7,320 nucleotides of DNA from an uncultured Eubacteriales bacterium. GTDB lineage: Bacteria > Bacillota > Clostridia > Oscillospirales > Oscillospiraceae. The translations under genes and the position numbers were made by a program. A model generated the notes under the pieces. The model was not told the DNA's origin. It ran no database searches and saw only the letters and a program-made list of their open reading frames with translations. Position 1 is the stretch's first letter; each line of letters starts with the position of its first letter. The stretch is taken from positions 1 through 7,320 of the forward strand of contig CATJWA010000115.1 in assembly GCA_949744025.1 (NCBI GenBank). Reading direction: 5' to 3'. Below are positions 1-5,752 of this stretch, piece by piece.

Positions 1-314
1 ACCTGACTCACTGCGGCACGGTGCGGCAGAGCGCCCGCGCCAGGGTGCGCGAGGGCGACGAGAGCGCCGCGAGCGTGCGCGGAATGCTGTTTTCCCATGA
101 CGCGGAGAAAATGCGCCGCGCCGTGGACGAGGCGCTGGCGATGGACGGCATTTACTTTGTCCGCGTCTGGCTTGCCGACGGCGAGCTTAAATTAGGCGAC
201 GACATCATGCGCGTGCTCATAGGCGGCGACATCCGCCCCCACGTGATAGACGCGCTGCAGTTTCTGGTCGGCAAGCTGAAAAACGAGTGCGTGAGCGAGC
301 GGGAGCTTTTCTGA
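1..314 (+). CDS. moaE: MoaE-like molybdopterin synthase large subunit (3' part, 5' end outside window)
   Basis: Probable MoaE-family protein, the catalytic subunit that with MoaD adds sulfur to precursor Z in cytoplasmic molybdenum (or tungsten) cofactor synthesis. The frame is open from base 3 to the TGA at 312-314. It reads LTHCGTVRQSAR at the edge, a core GDDIMRVLIGGDIRPHV, and a tail DALQFLVGKLKNECVSERE. The edge motif matches the G-x-V-R segment of MoaE, and the GDDI...R...LK block matches the end of the family. A GTG at 21 falls inside this conserved motif, so the real start lies upstream. Against E. coli MoaE, recalled from memory, R39, R104 and K119 appear kept, while H103 is Ile and K126 is Arg. 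That suggests a divergent clostridial subfamily. The neighbouring cofactor genes, if any, lie outside the window, so the specific role is inferred from family only. Confidence 0.82.
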   Translation, partial: LTHCGTVRQSARARVREGDESAASVRGMLFSHDAEKMRRAVDEALAMDGIYFVRVWLADGELKLGDDIMRVLIGGDIRPHVIDALQFLVGKLKNECVSERELF

Positions 315-331
315 ACAACCCGCGCAATTTG

Positions 332-361
332 AAAAGCGGCCCTGAAAAGGGCCGCTTTTTT
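332..361. terminator. Bidirectional Rho-independent terminator
   Basis: An 11-bp perfect stem (332-342 with 349-359) has a 6-nt loop TGAAAA. A six-base T run (356-361) ends it on the + strand, and an A run (332-335) gives the U tract on the - strand. It lies between the MoaE-like stop and the end of the convergent XRE-cupin gene, so it can end both transcripts. Confidence 0.93.
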
Positions 362-366
362 GCGCT

Positions 367-918
367 CTATGCTCCGTAATAGATAAGCATGCTGAGCTGC
401 GCGCGCGTGCTGCCGGTGTTTTTGTAGGAATGCGGCGAGTCCGCGCGGAAGCGTATCGAATCTCCCTCCGCCAGCATGAAGCTCTCGTCCGCGGCCGTGA
501 TTTCCACCTCTCCGGCAAAGACGGTGATGTACTCCTCCGAGCCCCTCAGATGTCCACGGGCCGAGAGCGAGCCGCCGGGCTCGATTACAATACGGTAGGT
601 CTCAAACAGCCTTTTCTCGTCAAAGCCGAACACCGGATAGTTCAGATACCGCCCGCCGTCCTCGGAAAGCGGAGCCGTGTCCCCCGCGCGGACCAGCGAC
701 ACCCGCTCCCCCTCTGTCTCCAGCAGAGAGGTGAACGAAACCTTGTAGCCGTTGGCTATTTTCCACAGTACGGAAACTGTCGGATTTACCTCGCCCTTCT
801 CAAGCTGCGCGAGCATGCTGCGCGAGACCCCCGTCGCCGCGGCCGCAGCGTCGAGCGTCAGCTTTTTGCTCTCGCGTATGCGCTTTACATTGAGCGCGAG
901 CGCGTTTGTGACATCCAT
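367..918 (-). CDS. XRE-family regulator with C-terminal cupin sensor domain
   Basis: A 183-residue cytoplasmic transcription factor. Residues about 9-63 are an XRE/Cro-type helix-turn-helix (NVKRIRESKKLTL, then TGVSRSMLAQLEKG). Residues about 108-180 are a cupin beta-barrel with both motifs recognisable: motif 1 around G115...H123...E129...G136, and motif 2 around G152...P162-H163...N167. This architecture (E. coli PuuR type) usually binds DNA through the HTH and a small ligand or metal through the cupin. The ATG at 918 is chosen because AGAGGA sits about 8 nt upstream. The open frame continues to 1035, but that extension is hydrophobic, low complexity and crosses the promoter. The gene is divergent from an amino-acid exporter and shares an operator-like repeat with it, so it probably regulates that exporter and itself. 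The ligand is unknown. Confidence 0.93.
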   Translation of the reverse strand: MDVTNALALNVKRIRESKKLTLDAAAAATGVSRSMLAQLEKGEVNPTVSVLWKIANGYKVSFTSLLETEGERVSLVRAGDTAPLSEDGGRYLNYPVFGFDEKRLFETYRIVIEPGGSLSARGHLRGSEEYITVFAGEVEITAADESFMLAEGDSIRFRADSPHSYKNTGSTRAQLSMLIYYGA

Positions 919-931
919 TGTACTTTTCCTC

Positions 932-960
932 TTGACAATATATAAAACTAATAGTACAAT
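932..960 (+). promoter_or_regulatory. Sigma-A promoter of the exporter gene
   Basis: A perfect TTGACA (932-937), exactly 17 bp, then TACAAT (955-960), which is 5 of 6 to consensus. The predicted transcript start is near 967, giving a leader of about 60 nt. The -10 box is the outer half of the left arm of the inverted repeat at 951-987, so a protein bound there would block RNA polymerase. Confidence 0.85.
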
Positions 961-987
961 ATGCAAGAATACAGCATATTGTATTAT
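951..987. promoter_or_regulatory. Inverted-repeat operator candidate between facing promoters
   Basis: Arms 951-964 and 974-987 match at 13 of 14 positions, with an uninterrupted 10-bp core (TACAATATGC at 955-964, GCATATTGTA at 974-983) and a 9-nt spacer. Core centres are 19 bp apart, about two helical turns, as expected for a dimer binding one DNA face. The left arm covers the exporter -10 box. The right arm lies just downstream of the regulator's predicted start. The XRE-cupin protein is the natural ligand; this is inferred from position. Confidence 0.72.
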
Positions 988-996
988 TATATCAAT

Positions 997-1025
997 ATTA
1001 TAGCAGAAATGCGGGAGGATGTCAA
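997..1025 (-). promoter_or_regulatory. Sigma-A promoter of the XRE-cupin gene, perfect consensus
   Basis: On the - strand there is a perfect TTGACA (1020-1025), exactly 17 bp, then a perfect TATAAT (997-1002). The predicted transcript start is near 990, giving a leader of about 70 nt. The -35 box lies between the Shine-Dalgarno and the start codon of the oppositely oriented exporter gene. Confidence 0.88.
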
Positions 1026-1027
1026 TT

Positions 1028-1612
1028 ATGTTCAACTGGCTTTCGTTTTTGATTTACGCTGCCGTCACGGCGGTTACCCCGGGTCCGAACAATATCATGT
1101 CCATGTCAAACGGCAGCCGTCTGGGCTTTCGTGCCGCGCTGCCGTTCAACCTCGGCATATGGGCGGGCTTTTCGGCTGTTATGTGCCTCTGCACGCTTTT
1201 TTGCGGGCTGCTCTCGGCGCTGATTCCCAAAATACGCCTGCCGATGCTGATAATCGGCGCGGCGTACATGCTGTATCTGGCGTGGGAGACCTTTACGTCC
1301 TCGGGCAGTATTGAAGAAAAGCATCATCACAGCGGCTTTGTCTCCGGCGCTCTGCTGCAGTTCATCAACCCAAAGATTTATATTTACTGCATTGTCTCCA
1401 TGGAGGCCTACATTCTGCCCTTTTACGCAGGGCAGGGCCCTGCTTTGTTCGGCTTTGCCCTGCTGCTGGCCTTTATAGGCTTTGTTTTCACCCTTTGCTG
1501 GTCCGCTTTCGGCTCAGCCTTCCGGGTTTTGTTCTCCAAGCACGCAAGGGCGGTCAACACGGTGATGGCCCTGCTGCTTGTTTACTGCGCGGTGTCCCTT
1601 TTCGTTCAATAA
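1028..1612 (+). CDS. LysE/RhtB-family amino-acid exporter, EamB-like
   Basis: A 194-residue inner-membrane exporter of the LysE/RhtB superfamily with about six hydrophobic segments. The family signature TPGPNN is at residues 17-22 in the first helix. The mid-protein motif LQFINPK is followed by a long helix, and the C-terminus is LLLVYCAVSLF. The motif, the LQF-N-K block and the C-terminal segment resemble E. coli EamB (YfiK), the cysteine/O-acetylserine exporter, as recalled from memory, so a sulfur amino-acid or related substrate is plausible but not proven. The ATG at 1028 is preferred over the in-frame ATG at 1019. The Shine-Dalgarno GGGAGG (1013-1018) directly abuts 1019, which is too close, but stands 9 nt from 1028. 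The gene is divergent from the XRE-cupin gene and probably controlled by it. Confidence 0.92.
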   Translation: MFNWLSFLIYAAVTAVTPGPNNIMSMSNGSRLGFRAALPFNLGIWAGFSAVMCLCTLFCGLLSALIPKIRLPMLIIGAAYMLYLAWETFTSSGSIEEKHHHSGFVSGALLQFINPKIYIYCIVSMEAYILPFYAGQGPALFGFALLLAFIGFVFTLCWSAFGSAFRVLFSKHARAVNTVMALLLVYCAVSLFVQ

Positions 1613-1657
1613 ATCAAAGCGGCAGGGCTGCTTAACCGCGGAGAAAGACGGGCATCG

Positions 1658-1751
1658 GCAAGGCGCGGCCATGTCAAAGTCCTCAGGAGCGCGGCATCCA
1701 CCGGCGCGGACCCACGGTCCTGAGGACTTTAATCTGTTTGCGGCGCCTTGC
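1658..1751. repeat. Nested long inverted repeat in convergent intergenic gap
   Basis: An inner perfect 13-bp stem (AAAGTCCTCAGGA at 1676-1688, complement at 1718-1730) encloses 29 nt. It is enclosed by an outer stem with 11 of 12 pairs (1658-1669 with 1740-1751), separated by internal loops of 6 and 9 nt. The whole could fold as one rod of about 94 nt. It fills much of the 159-bp gap between the exporter and the leftward ABC permease. No clean U tract follows on either strand (only ACTTTAATCTGTTT on +), so it is a poor textbook terminator. It could be a weak bidirectional terminator, a palindromic interspersed repeat or a structured RNA. I see no gene in 1613-1771. Confidence 0.7.
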
Positions 1752-1771
1752 GCGCGGAGGCTGCGGGCCAC

Positions 1772-2584
1772 TTATTGCAGGTTCAGCTTCTTTTTCAGCA
1801 GGGTGGAGCTGACGAAAAACAGGGCGGCGCAGATTATTAGCGAGAGCAGCAGGCTCAGCGCAAGGCTCTCATTTATCCAGCGCAGGACCTCGCCGGGCAT
1901 GTTGGCGGGGAAGGTGACGTTTACGTTGAAAAACCGATGCTCGCTGAACAGCGAGGTAAGGAGCGAGCGCACGATGCAGATGCCGAAATAAGCGCCGATG
2001 CTCGCCCAGACGCGGTGGCGGTTGGCGAGCTGGCCGATGCACATGGCAGCGTAGGCCGTGAGCACAAACTCAAAGCAGCTTACAAAGCTGTGCAGCACGG
2101 TCTGCACGATAATGAGAATCGACTGTCCGTACATATTGTGCTCCCTGAGCGCGTCTACCGCCTCACGCAGCCAGCCGAAAAATTCAGAAAAGTCTATCTC
2201 CGCCAGCTCGGGGATGCCGAAAAGCATCAGCGCAAACGCAAGGGCGCTGACAACCGCGCCGGCAACGCACCACACGCCGGAGGTGACCATCTTTGCCAGA
2301 ACATGCTCCCAGGGGTTGACGGGCAGCACGTGCATAAGATAGCCCTGACGGCCAAGCAGATTGTCCCAGAAGCGCTTTATGATTATCACGAAGGTCACCA
2401 CCCACACGGCGGTGAACAGCATGACCAGCAGCATGGTGATAAGCGCAAAGAGGATGTCAGACTGGAGGCCCTCAACGCTGTAGAATATGCGCGCTATCAG
2501 CGACATGACAAGCAGCACGGCGTACATTGGCAGGAATACGCGGCCGGTGGCGGAAAACTCGTATTTGAAAAGCTTGCTTAACAT
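1772..2584 (-). CDS. ABC transporter permease of a GntR-linked (YtrA-type) operon
   Basis: A 270-residue integral membrane protein with six predicted helices at about 17-36, 43-70, 97-123, 155-183, 192-213 and 240-262. The opening MLSKLFKYEF and the GYLMHVLPVN segment (81-90) are typical of permeases encoded beside YtrA-like regulators in Firmicutes, as is the basic C-terminal tail LKKKLNLQ. It should pair with the ATPase encoded just upstream. The substrate of this family is unclear; related Bacillus systems respond to cell-wall-active compounds or take part in membrane and wall homeostasis. Its ATG lies inside the end of the ATPase gene (7-nt overlap, ATGTTAA), implying translational coupling. 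No signal peptide or periplasmic binding protein gene is nearby, which favours an exporter or sensor role over nutrient import. That last point is inference. Confidence 0.9.
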   Translation of the reverse strand: MLSKLFKYEFSATGRVFLPMYAVLLVMSLIARIFYSVEGLQSDILFALITMLLVMLFTAVWVVTFVIIIKRFWDNLLGRQGYLMHVLPVNPWEHVLAKMVTSGVWCVAGAVVSALAFALMLFGIPELAEIDFSEFFGWLREAVDALREHNMYGQSILIIVQTVLHSFVSCFEFVLTAYAAMCIGQLANRHRVWASIGAYFGICIVRSLLTSLFSEHRFFNVNVTFPANMPGEVLRWINESLALSLLLSLIICAALFFVSSTLLKKKLNLQ

Positions 2585-3276
2585 GCGAACACCTCCCTGA
2601 AAAGTGCGTCCACGCTCTTGCCCTCGCGCTCGCGCAGCTCGTCGGCGTTGGAGTGGAGCATTATTTTTCCGTTTTTGAGAAACACGACCTCGTCAAGCAC
2701 GGACTCGATGTCGGCGATAAGGTGCGTGGAGATAAGCACGGTGCCGTTTTCGGAATAGTTGCCGATTATCGTGCGCAGGATGTAGTCCCGCGCGGCGGGG
2801 TCCACGCCGCCTATGGGCTCGTCAAGCAGGTAGAGCTGGGCCCTGCGGCTCATGGTCAGCACAAGCTGGGTCTTTTCCCTGTTGCCCTTGGAAAGACTCT
2901 TGAGGCGGTCCGTGGGCCCCAGGCCCAGGCTGGTGAACATCTCCTTGGCCTTATCGGCGTCGAAGTCCTCGTAGAAATCACGGAACATGTACATCAGGTC
3001 GCGCAGGTTCATGTAATCCGGAAGATAGTCCGCGTCGGGGAGATAAGAGACCTTGCTTTTGGTCACGGCGCCCGGCGCGTCGCCGTCTATGAGTATCTCG
3101 CCGGCGGTGGGGGTCAAAAGACCGTTGGCCAGCTTTATAAGGGTGGTCTTGCCGCTGCCGTTGGGGCCCAGCAGGCCGACTATGCGCCCGCGCTCCAGCG
3201 TCAGGTCAATCGCGTCGAGCGCGCGGGGGCCGCCGTAGCTCTTGGCAAGGCCGCGGCATATGAGTATTTCGTTCAT
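2578..3276 (-). CDS. ABC transporter ATPase, YtrB-like
   Basis: A 232-residue cytoplasmic nucleotide-binding subunit, full length for a single-domain ABC ATPase. Walker A is GPNGSGKT (37-44). The Q-loop region reads YLPDADYLP (78-86), with Asp where Gln is usual. The signature is LSKGNREK (128-135) in place of LSGGQ. Walker B with the catalytic Glu is LYLLDEP (148-154, E153). The D-loop is GGVDP and the switch His is H185 in ISTHL. The altered signature and Q-loop look typical of ATPases in GntR-regulated operons rather than a sign of decay, since every other catalytic residue is present. Its ATG overlaps the regulator's stop (ATGA, 3273-3276) and its own stop overlaps the permease start, so the three genes are one coupled operon. 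Confidence 0.97.
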   Translation of the reverse strand: MNEILICRGLAKSYGGPRALDAIDLTLERGRIVGLLGPNGSGKTTLIKLANGLLTPTAGEILIDGDAPGAVTKSKVSYLPDADYLPDYMNLRDLMYMFRDFYEDFDADKAKEMFTSLGLGPTDRLKSLSKGNREKTQLVLTMSRRAQLYLLDEPIGGVDPAARDYILRTIIGNYSENGTVLISTHLIADIESVLDEVVFLKNGKIMLHSNADELREREGKSVDALFREVFAC

Positions 3277-3635
3277 GTTCTCTCCTCCCTCTCCAAAAGC
3301 GCGACTACCTCGCGCTTTTCATAGCCAAGCTTCCTCATCTCGCCGAGAAAGCGGTCAATCTTCTCCTGCGCCAGCTCCGCGCGCAGCGCGGCGATGCTCT
3401 CGGGGTCGTCCGTGACGAAGCGTCCGGCGGTGCGCTGGGAAAACACCAGGCCGCGCCGCTCCAGCTCGGACATGGCCCGCTGCATCGTATTCGGGTTCAC
3501 CGCGGCCTCGTTTGCCAGCTCGCGCACCGTCTCCATGCGGCTGCCGGGCGGGTAGACACCCGTGACTATGCGAAGCTGAAGCTGCTCGACAAGCTGGGAA
3601 TATATCGGCCGCTCCCCGCTGAAGGTCCAGGACAT
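3273..3635 (-). CDS. GntR-family repressor, YtrA subfamily
   Basis: A 120-residue DNA-binding protein. The N-terminal winged helix-turn-helix covers about residues 8-76: PIYSQLVEQLQLRIVTGVYPPGS, with VRELA and VNPNTMQRAMSELERRGLV forming the helix-turn-helix. A short helical tail of about 45 residues replaces the large ligand domain of other GntR proteins. That short form and the downstream ABC genes define the YtrA group. The usual LPSVREL reads METVREL here, a small departure. The ATG at 3635 has a strong AAGGAGG (3643-3649) 7 nt upstream. It is the first gene of the regulator-ATPase-permease operon and sits directly behind a perfect palindrome, so autorepression is likely. The inducing signal cannot be read from the sequence. 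Confidence 0.95.
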   Translation of the reverse strand: MSWTFSGERPIYSQLVEQLQLRIVTGVYPPGSRMETVRELANEAAVNPNTMQRAMSELERRGLVFSQRTAGRFVTDDPESIAALRAELAQEKIDRFLGEMRKLGYEKREVVALLEREERT

Positions 3636-3650
3636 TTCTCTGCCTCCTTC

Positions 3651-3686
3651 TGTGTTATTGTATTAAGCAATTAATACAATAACACA
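3651..3686. promoter_or_regulatory. Perfect 36-bp palindromic operator for the GntR regulator
   Basis: Two perfect 16-bp arms (3651-3666 and 3671-3686, outer ends TGTGTTATTG and CAATAACACA) flank a 4-nt spacer GCAA. The palindrome begins directly upstream of the regulator's Shine-Dalgarno and contains the -10 box, so a bound GntR dimer would block initiation. Assignment to this regulator is inferred from position. Confidence 0.88.
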
Positions 3687-3704
3687 CTTTGCCGCGCATG
3701 TCAA
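3676..3704 (-). promoter_or_regulatory. Promoter of the GntR-ABC operon
   Basis: On the - strand, a perfect TTGACA (3699-3704), 17 bp, then TATTGT (3676-3681), which is 4 of 6 to consensus. The -10 lies in the upstream arm of the 36-bp palindrome, and transcription would start near its centre. A strong -35 with a weaker, operator-embedded -10 fits a repressible promoter. Confidence 0.75.
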
Positions 3705-3739
3705 TAGCCAATGGAAAAATTTTTTGCGGCGCGGGAGAC

Positions 3740-3772
3740 AAAACCGGCGCGGGGTGATTGACCCCGCGCCGG
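3740..3772 (-). terminator. Rho-independent terminator of the M3 peptidase gene
   Basis: A perfect 12-bp GC-rich stem (CCGGCGCGGGGT at 3744-3755, complement 3761-3772) has the loop GATTG. Read on the - strand it is followed by TTTTG (3740-3743 plus flank), a short U tract, about 100 bp past the peptidase stop. On the + strand it runs into AAAAATTTTT, so it may also work weakly in that direction. The rest of 3687-3870 shows no gene. Confidence 0.75.
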
Positions 3773-3870
3773 AAAAATTTTTCCGGGAATCTGATTTTTG
3801 TTGCATATGTTGCTGCTGTTTTTTGGGGCGCGGGGGCCTATGGGTAGAGGGAGGCTTTTGCCGCGCCGCG

Positions 3871-5565
3871 TCACGCAAGGCTCTCGTCCAGCTCCTGAGC
3901 GATGGCGCTGTAGGTATCCGCGTCGAAAATATCCCTCAGTCCCGCCTCGGCGAGAGCCTCGGAGTAGTAGTAATATTCCGTGTCCATGGCGCATATGGTC
4001 AGGAATTTATCCACGCCCTGCTCGAAGGAGTCCTCCATGAGATTATACAGCTCCAGCGCGCCGACGGCGCTCACGGCATAGCTTATATAGTAAAAGGGAG
4101 ATTCAAAATTATGGCTTATACCCATCCACTCGGTTTCATAGCCCTCGTAGGGCTCATAGCCGTACTCCTCGTAGAGCTCGGCGTATATCTCGTTGACACG
4201 GTCCACGGTAAGGCTCGGCTCGGCGTAGACGCGCTGCTGGAACTCGTCGTACAGCGCGCCGTCAACAACGCTGTAAATCATGTTCATGAGCAGATAGCCG
4301 CGCGCGGCGTCCGAGTAATCGCCGAAGATTTCGTCATAATAATGGGTGAAAAGCAGCTCCATTCCCTGGCTTTGCAGCTCGCTGAGGTCGTTGTCGCTTA
4401 TGCCGAAAAGAAGGTCGCTCTGTGTATAGAAGGAGTTGGTAAAGTGGCCGAACTCGTGGAACATGTCGGTGTAGTCGTAAAACTCGTCGTAGGCGGCGTT
4501 AAAGATATACGGCTCGTTGACGTAGTAAAGCAGCGTGGTGTAGCCGGTGTTGGCCTTGTCGGGGTCATGCTCTATGTTATAGAGACGGTAGTCAACCATG
4601 TAGCGGAAGGCGGTGTACAGCTCGGGTGAAATTTTCGGGAGTATGCGGTCCATGGAGTTTATTATCGCCGCGCTGCTGTAGTCAACCGCGTCGGAGGACT
4701 GAAGCCGCTCAACCTCGGCGTACACATGCTCGGCGTGGGCGTTCATGACGGGCACAATGTACTCCTTGACGCCCTGCCAGACCGCCTGCGCGTCCTCGGG
4801 GGTATAGTCCTTGCTGTACACCATATCATAGGCGTAGTCGGCGTAAGTATCGTACCAGCCGCTGCTCTCGGCACGGCCGCGGCGCAGCTCCACAAGGTCG
4901 ATGAACACCTTCCCCACGGCGTCATAGTCTATTTCAGGCTGGGCCATGAGGCGGTAATACTCGTTTATAAGCTCATTTTCCGCGTTGTACACCTCCAGAT
5001 CGGCGTCGTCCTCGCTGGGCTCATAATCACGGAAAGCGCTGATGTAATCGGCGTGGTACACCGCGTTCATAAGGTCGGAGTGAGGCGACACGGCCATGGC
5101 GTGCATGGCGTTCCAGTATTCGTCGTTTGCCGTGTAGTACATCTCCTGCGTGTACAAAAGCTCGTCGGCGACCTTTTCGTCGTCGGGGCGGTCGGACTGC
5201 TTGAGGGAGATGAGCGCGAGCATGGTCTGGATGTAGTACAGCTCGTCGGTCAGGTTGAAGTCCGCGTCGTCAAACTCCTCCTCCGTGCCGCCGTTCTCGG
5301 CCAGGGCGTATATGGGGTCGAGATACTCGTCGAGCCATTCGCGCTCGTAGTGCTCGTATTCCATGGCGGTATACTTTATGTCTCCGCGCCAGACGTCCTG
5401 GAAATAGGTCTTGCCGCCTGTGACCGCCGCGGGCGCGGGCGTGTCCGTGCTCTCCGGCGTGGGGACGGGAGCCACGGTGCCGCGGGGCTCCGAGAACATT
5501 GCGCAGCCGCACAGCGACAGCATGAGCGCGGCGCACGTTATAAGGCTTATAAGCTTTGTTTTCAT
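3871..5565 (-). CDS. Secreted lipoprotein metallopeptidase, M3 (oligoendopeptidase F/thimet) family
   Basis: A 564-residue zinc peptidase predicted to be anchored on the outer face of the membrane. Residues 1-21 are a lipoprotein signal: basic MKTK, a hydrophobic core, then L-C-G-C with Cys21 as the lipidation site. A Pro/Thr-rich linker follows (about 27-47). The M3 catalytic motif is HEFGH (H370, E371, H374). E396 in SELQSQ, 26 residues after H370, is the expected third zinc ligand. HNFESPFYYISYAV (485-498) matches the conserved substrate-binding His/Tyr block. M3 enzymes cleave short peptides, so a role in processing extracellular peptides is likely. The protein is strongly acidic and Tyr-rich. 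The ATG at 5565 is chosen because the signal peptide starts there and GGGGGAG (5576-5582) lies 10 nt upstream; an in-frame upstream start at 5631 would spoil the signal and overlap the promoter. Most M3 enzymes are cytosolic, which makes this one notable. Confidence 0.92.
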   Translation of the reverse strand: MKTKLISLITCAALMLSLCGCAMFSEPRGTVAPVPTPESTDTPAPAAVTGGKTYFQDVWRGDIKYTAMEYEHYEREWLDEYLDPIYALAENGGTEEEFDDADFNLTDELYYIQTMLALISLKQSDRPDDEKVADELLYTQEMYYTANDEYWNAMHAMAVSPHSDLMNAVYHADYISAFRDYEPSEDDADLEVYNAENELINEYYRLMAQPEIDYDAVGKVFIDLVELRRGRAESSGWYDTYADYAYDMVYSKDYTPEDAQAVWQGVKEYIVPVMNAHAEHVYAEVERLQSSDAVDYSSAAIINSMDRILPKISPELYTAFRYMVDYRLYNIEHDPDKANTGYTTLLYYVNEPYIFNAAYDEFYDYTDMFHEFGHFTNSFYTQSDLLFGISDNDLSELQSQGMELLFTHYYDEIFGDYSDAARGYLLMNMIYSVVDGALYDEFQQRVYAEPSLTVDRVNEIYAELYEEYGYEPYEGYETEWMGISHNFESPFYYISYAVSAVGALELYNLMEDSFEQGVDKFLTICAMDTEYYYYSEALAEAGLRDIFDADTYSAIAQELDESLA

Positions 5566-5610
5566 ATCTTTATTACTCCCCCTATACTTTTTGGTATCTA
5601 TAAGGAATAT

Positions 5611-5638
5611 ATTATTCCCATCGGGGGGCATATGTCAA
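5611..5638 (-). promoter_or_regulatory. Candidate promoter of the M3 peptidase gene
   Basis: On the - strand, a perfect TTGACA (5633-5638), 16 bp, then AATAAT (5611-5616), which is 5 of 6 to consensus. The leader would be about 40 nt. The -10 sits in a small inverted repeat (GGAATA at 5604-5609, TATTCC at 5613-5618) that could be an operator. Confidence 0.6.
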
Positions 5639-5672
5639 GCCGGAGGTGTCAAAAAGCGGGGACTTCGTTTTT

Positions 5673-5699
5673 TTTAAGAAAATCTTACTTTTTCTTAAA
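5673..5699. repeat. AT-rich 10-bp inverted repeat in divergent gap
   Basis: Perfect arms TTTAAGAAAA (5673-5682) and TTTTCTTAAA (5690-5699) with a 7-nt spacer lie between the two divergent promoters of the gap 5566-5809. It is too AT-rich for a terminator stem. A regulator site or a bent upstream element is possible; nothing in the sequence decides which. Confidence 0.5.
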
Positions 5700-5723
5700 C
5701 GTAATTTTTGGCTTAATTTGGTG

Positions 5724-5752
5724 TTGCTTTTGTGCGGCGCGTCTGCTATCAT
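5724..5752 (+). promoter_or_regulatory. Candidate promoter of the PLC-like gene
   Basis: TTGCTT (5724-5729), 17 bp, then TATCAT (5747-5752). The -10 is 5 of 6 to consensus and carries the extended TGC just upstream (5744-5746), which can compensate for the weak -35 (3 of 6). A 7-bp inverted repeat (5732-5738 with 5762-5768) brackets the -10 box. Confidence 0.55.

Noticed and set aside
919..1035. N-terminal extension of the XRE-cupin frame with a hydrophobic, Ile-rich segment resembling a membrane anchor
   Set aside because: It translates the AT-rich promoter and operator. The ATG at 918 has its own Shine-Dalgarno and begins the normal HTH domain.
1629..1770. GCTTAAC (1629-1635) beside a long hairpin, suggesting an integron attC site
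   Set aside because: It fits the RYYYAAC core, but no matching GTTRRRY is found at the far side, and there is no cassette array or integrase nearby.
1937..3324. Open frames on the + strand opposite the ABC permease and ATPase
   Set aside because: The - strand holds intact Walker motifs and membrane helices. The + strand frames are compositional shadows of GC-rich codons and lack start signals.
977..3665. Shared 10-mer TATTGTATTA in the XRE operator region (977-986) and the GntR palindrome (3656-3665)
   Set aside because: Both are AT-rich promoter segments with -10-like content and the surrounding arms differ, so chance is the simpler explanation. It does not support cross-regulation.
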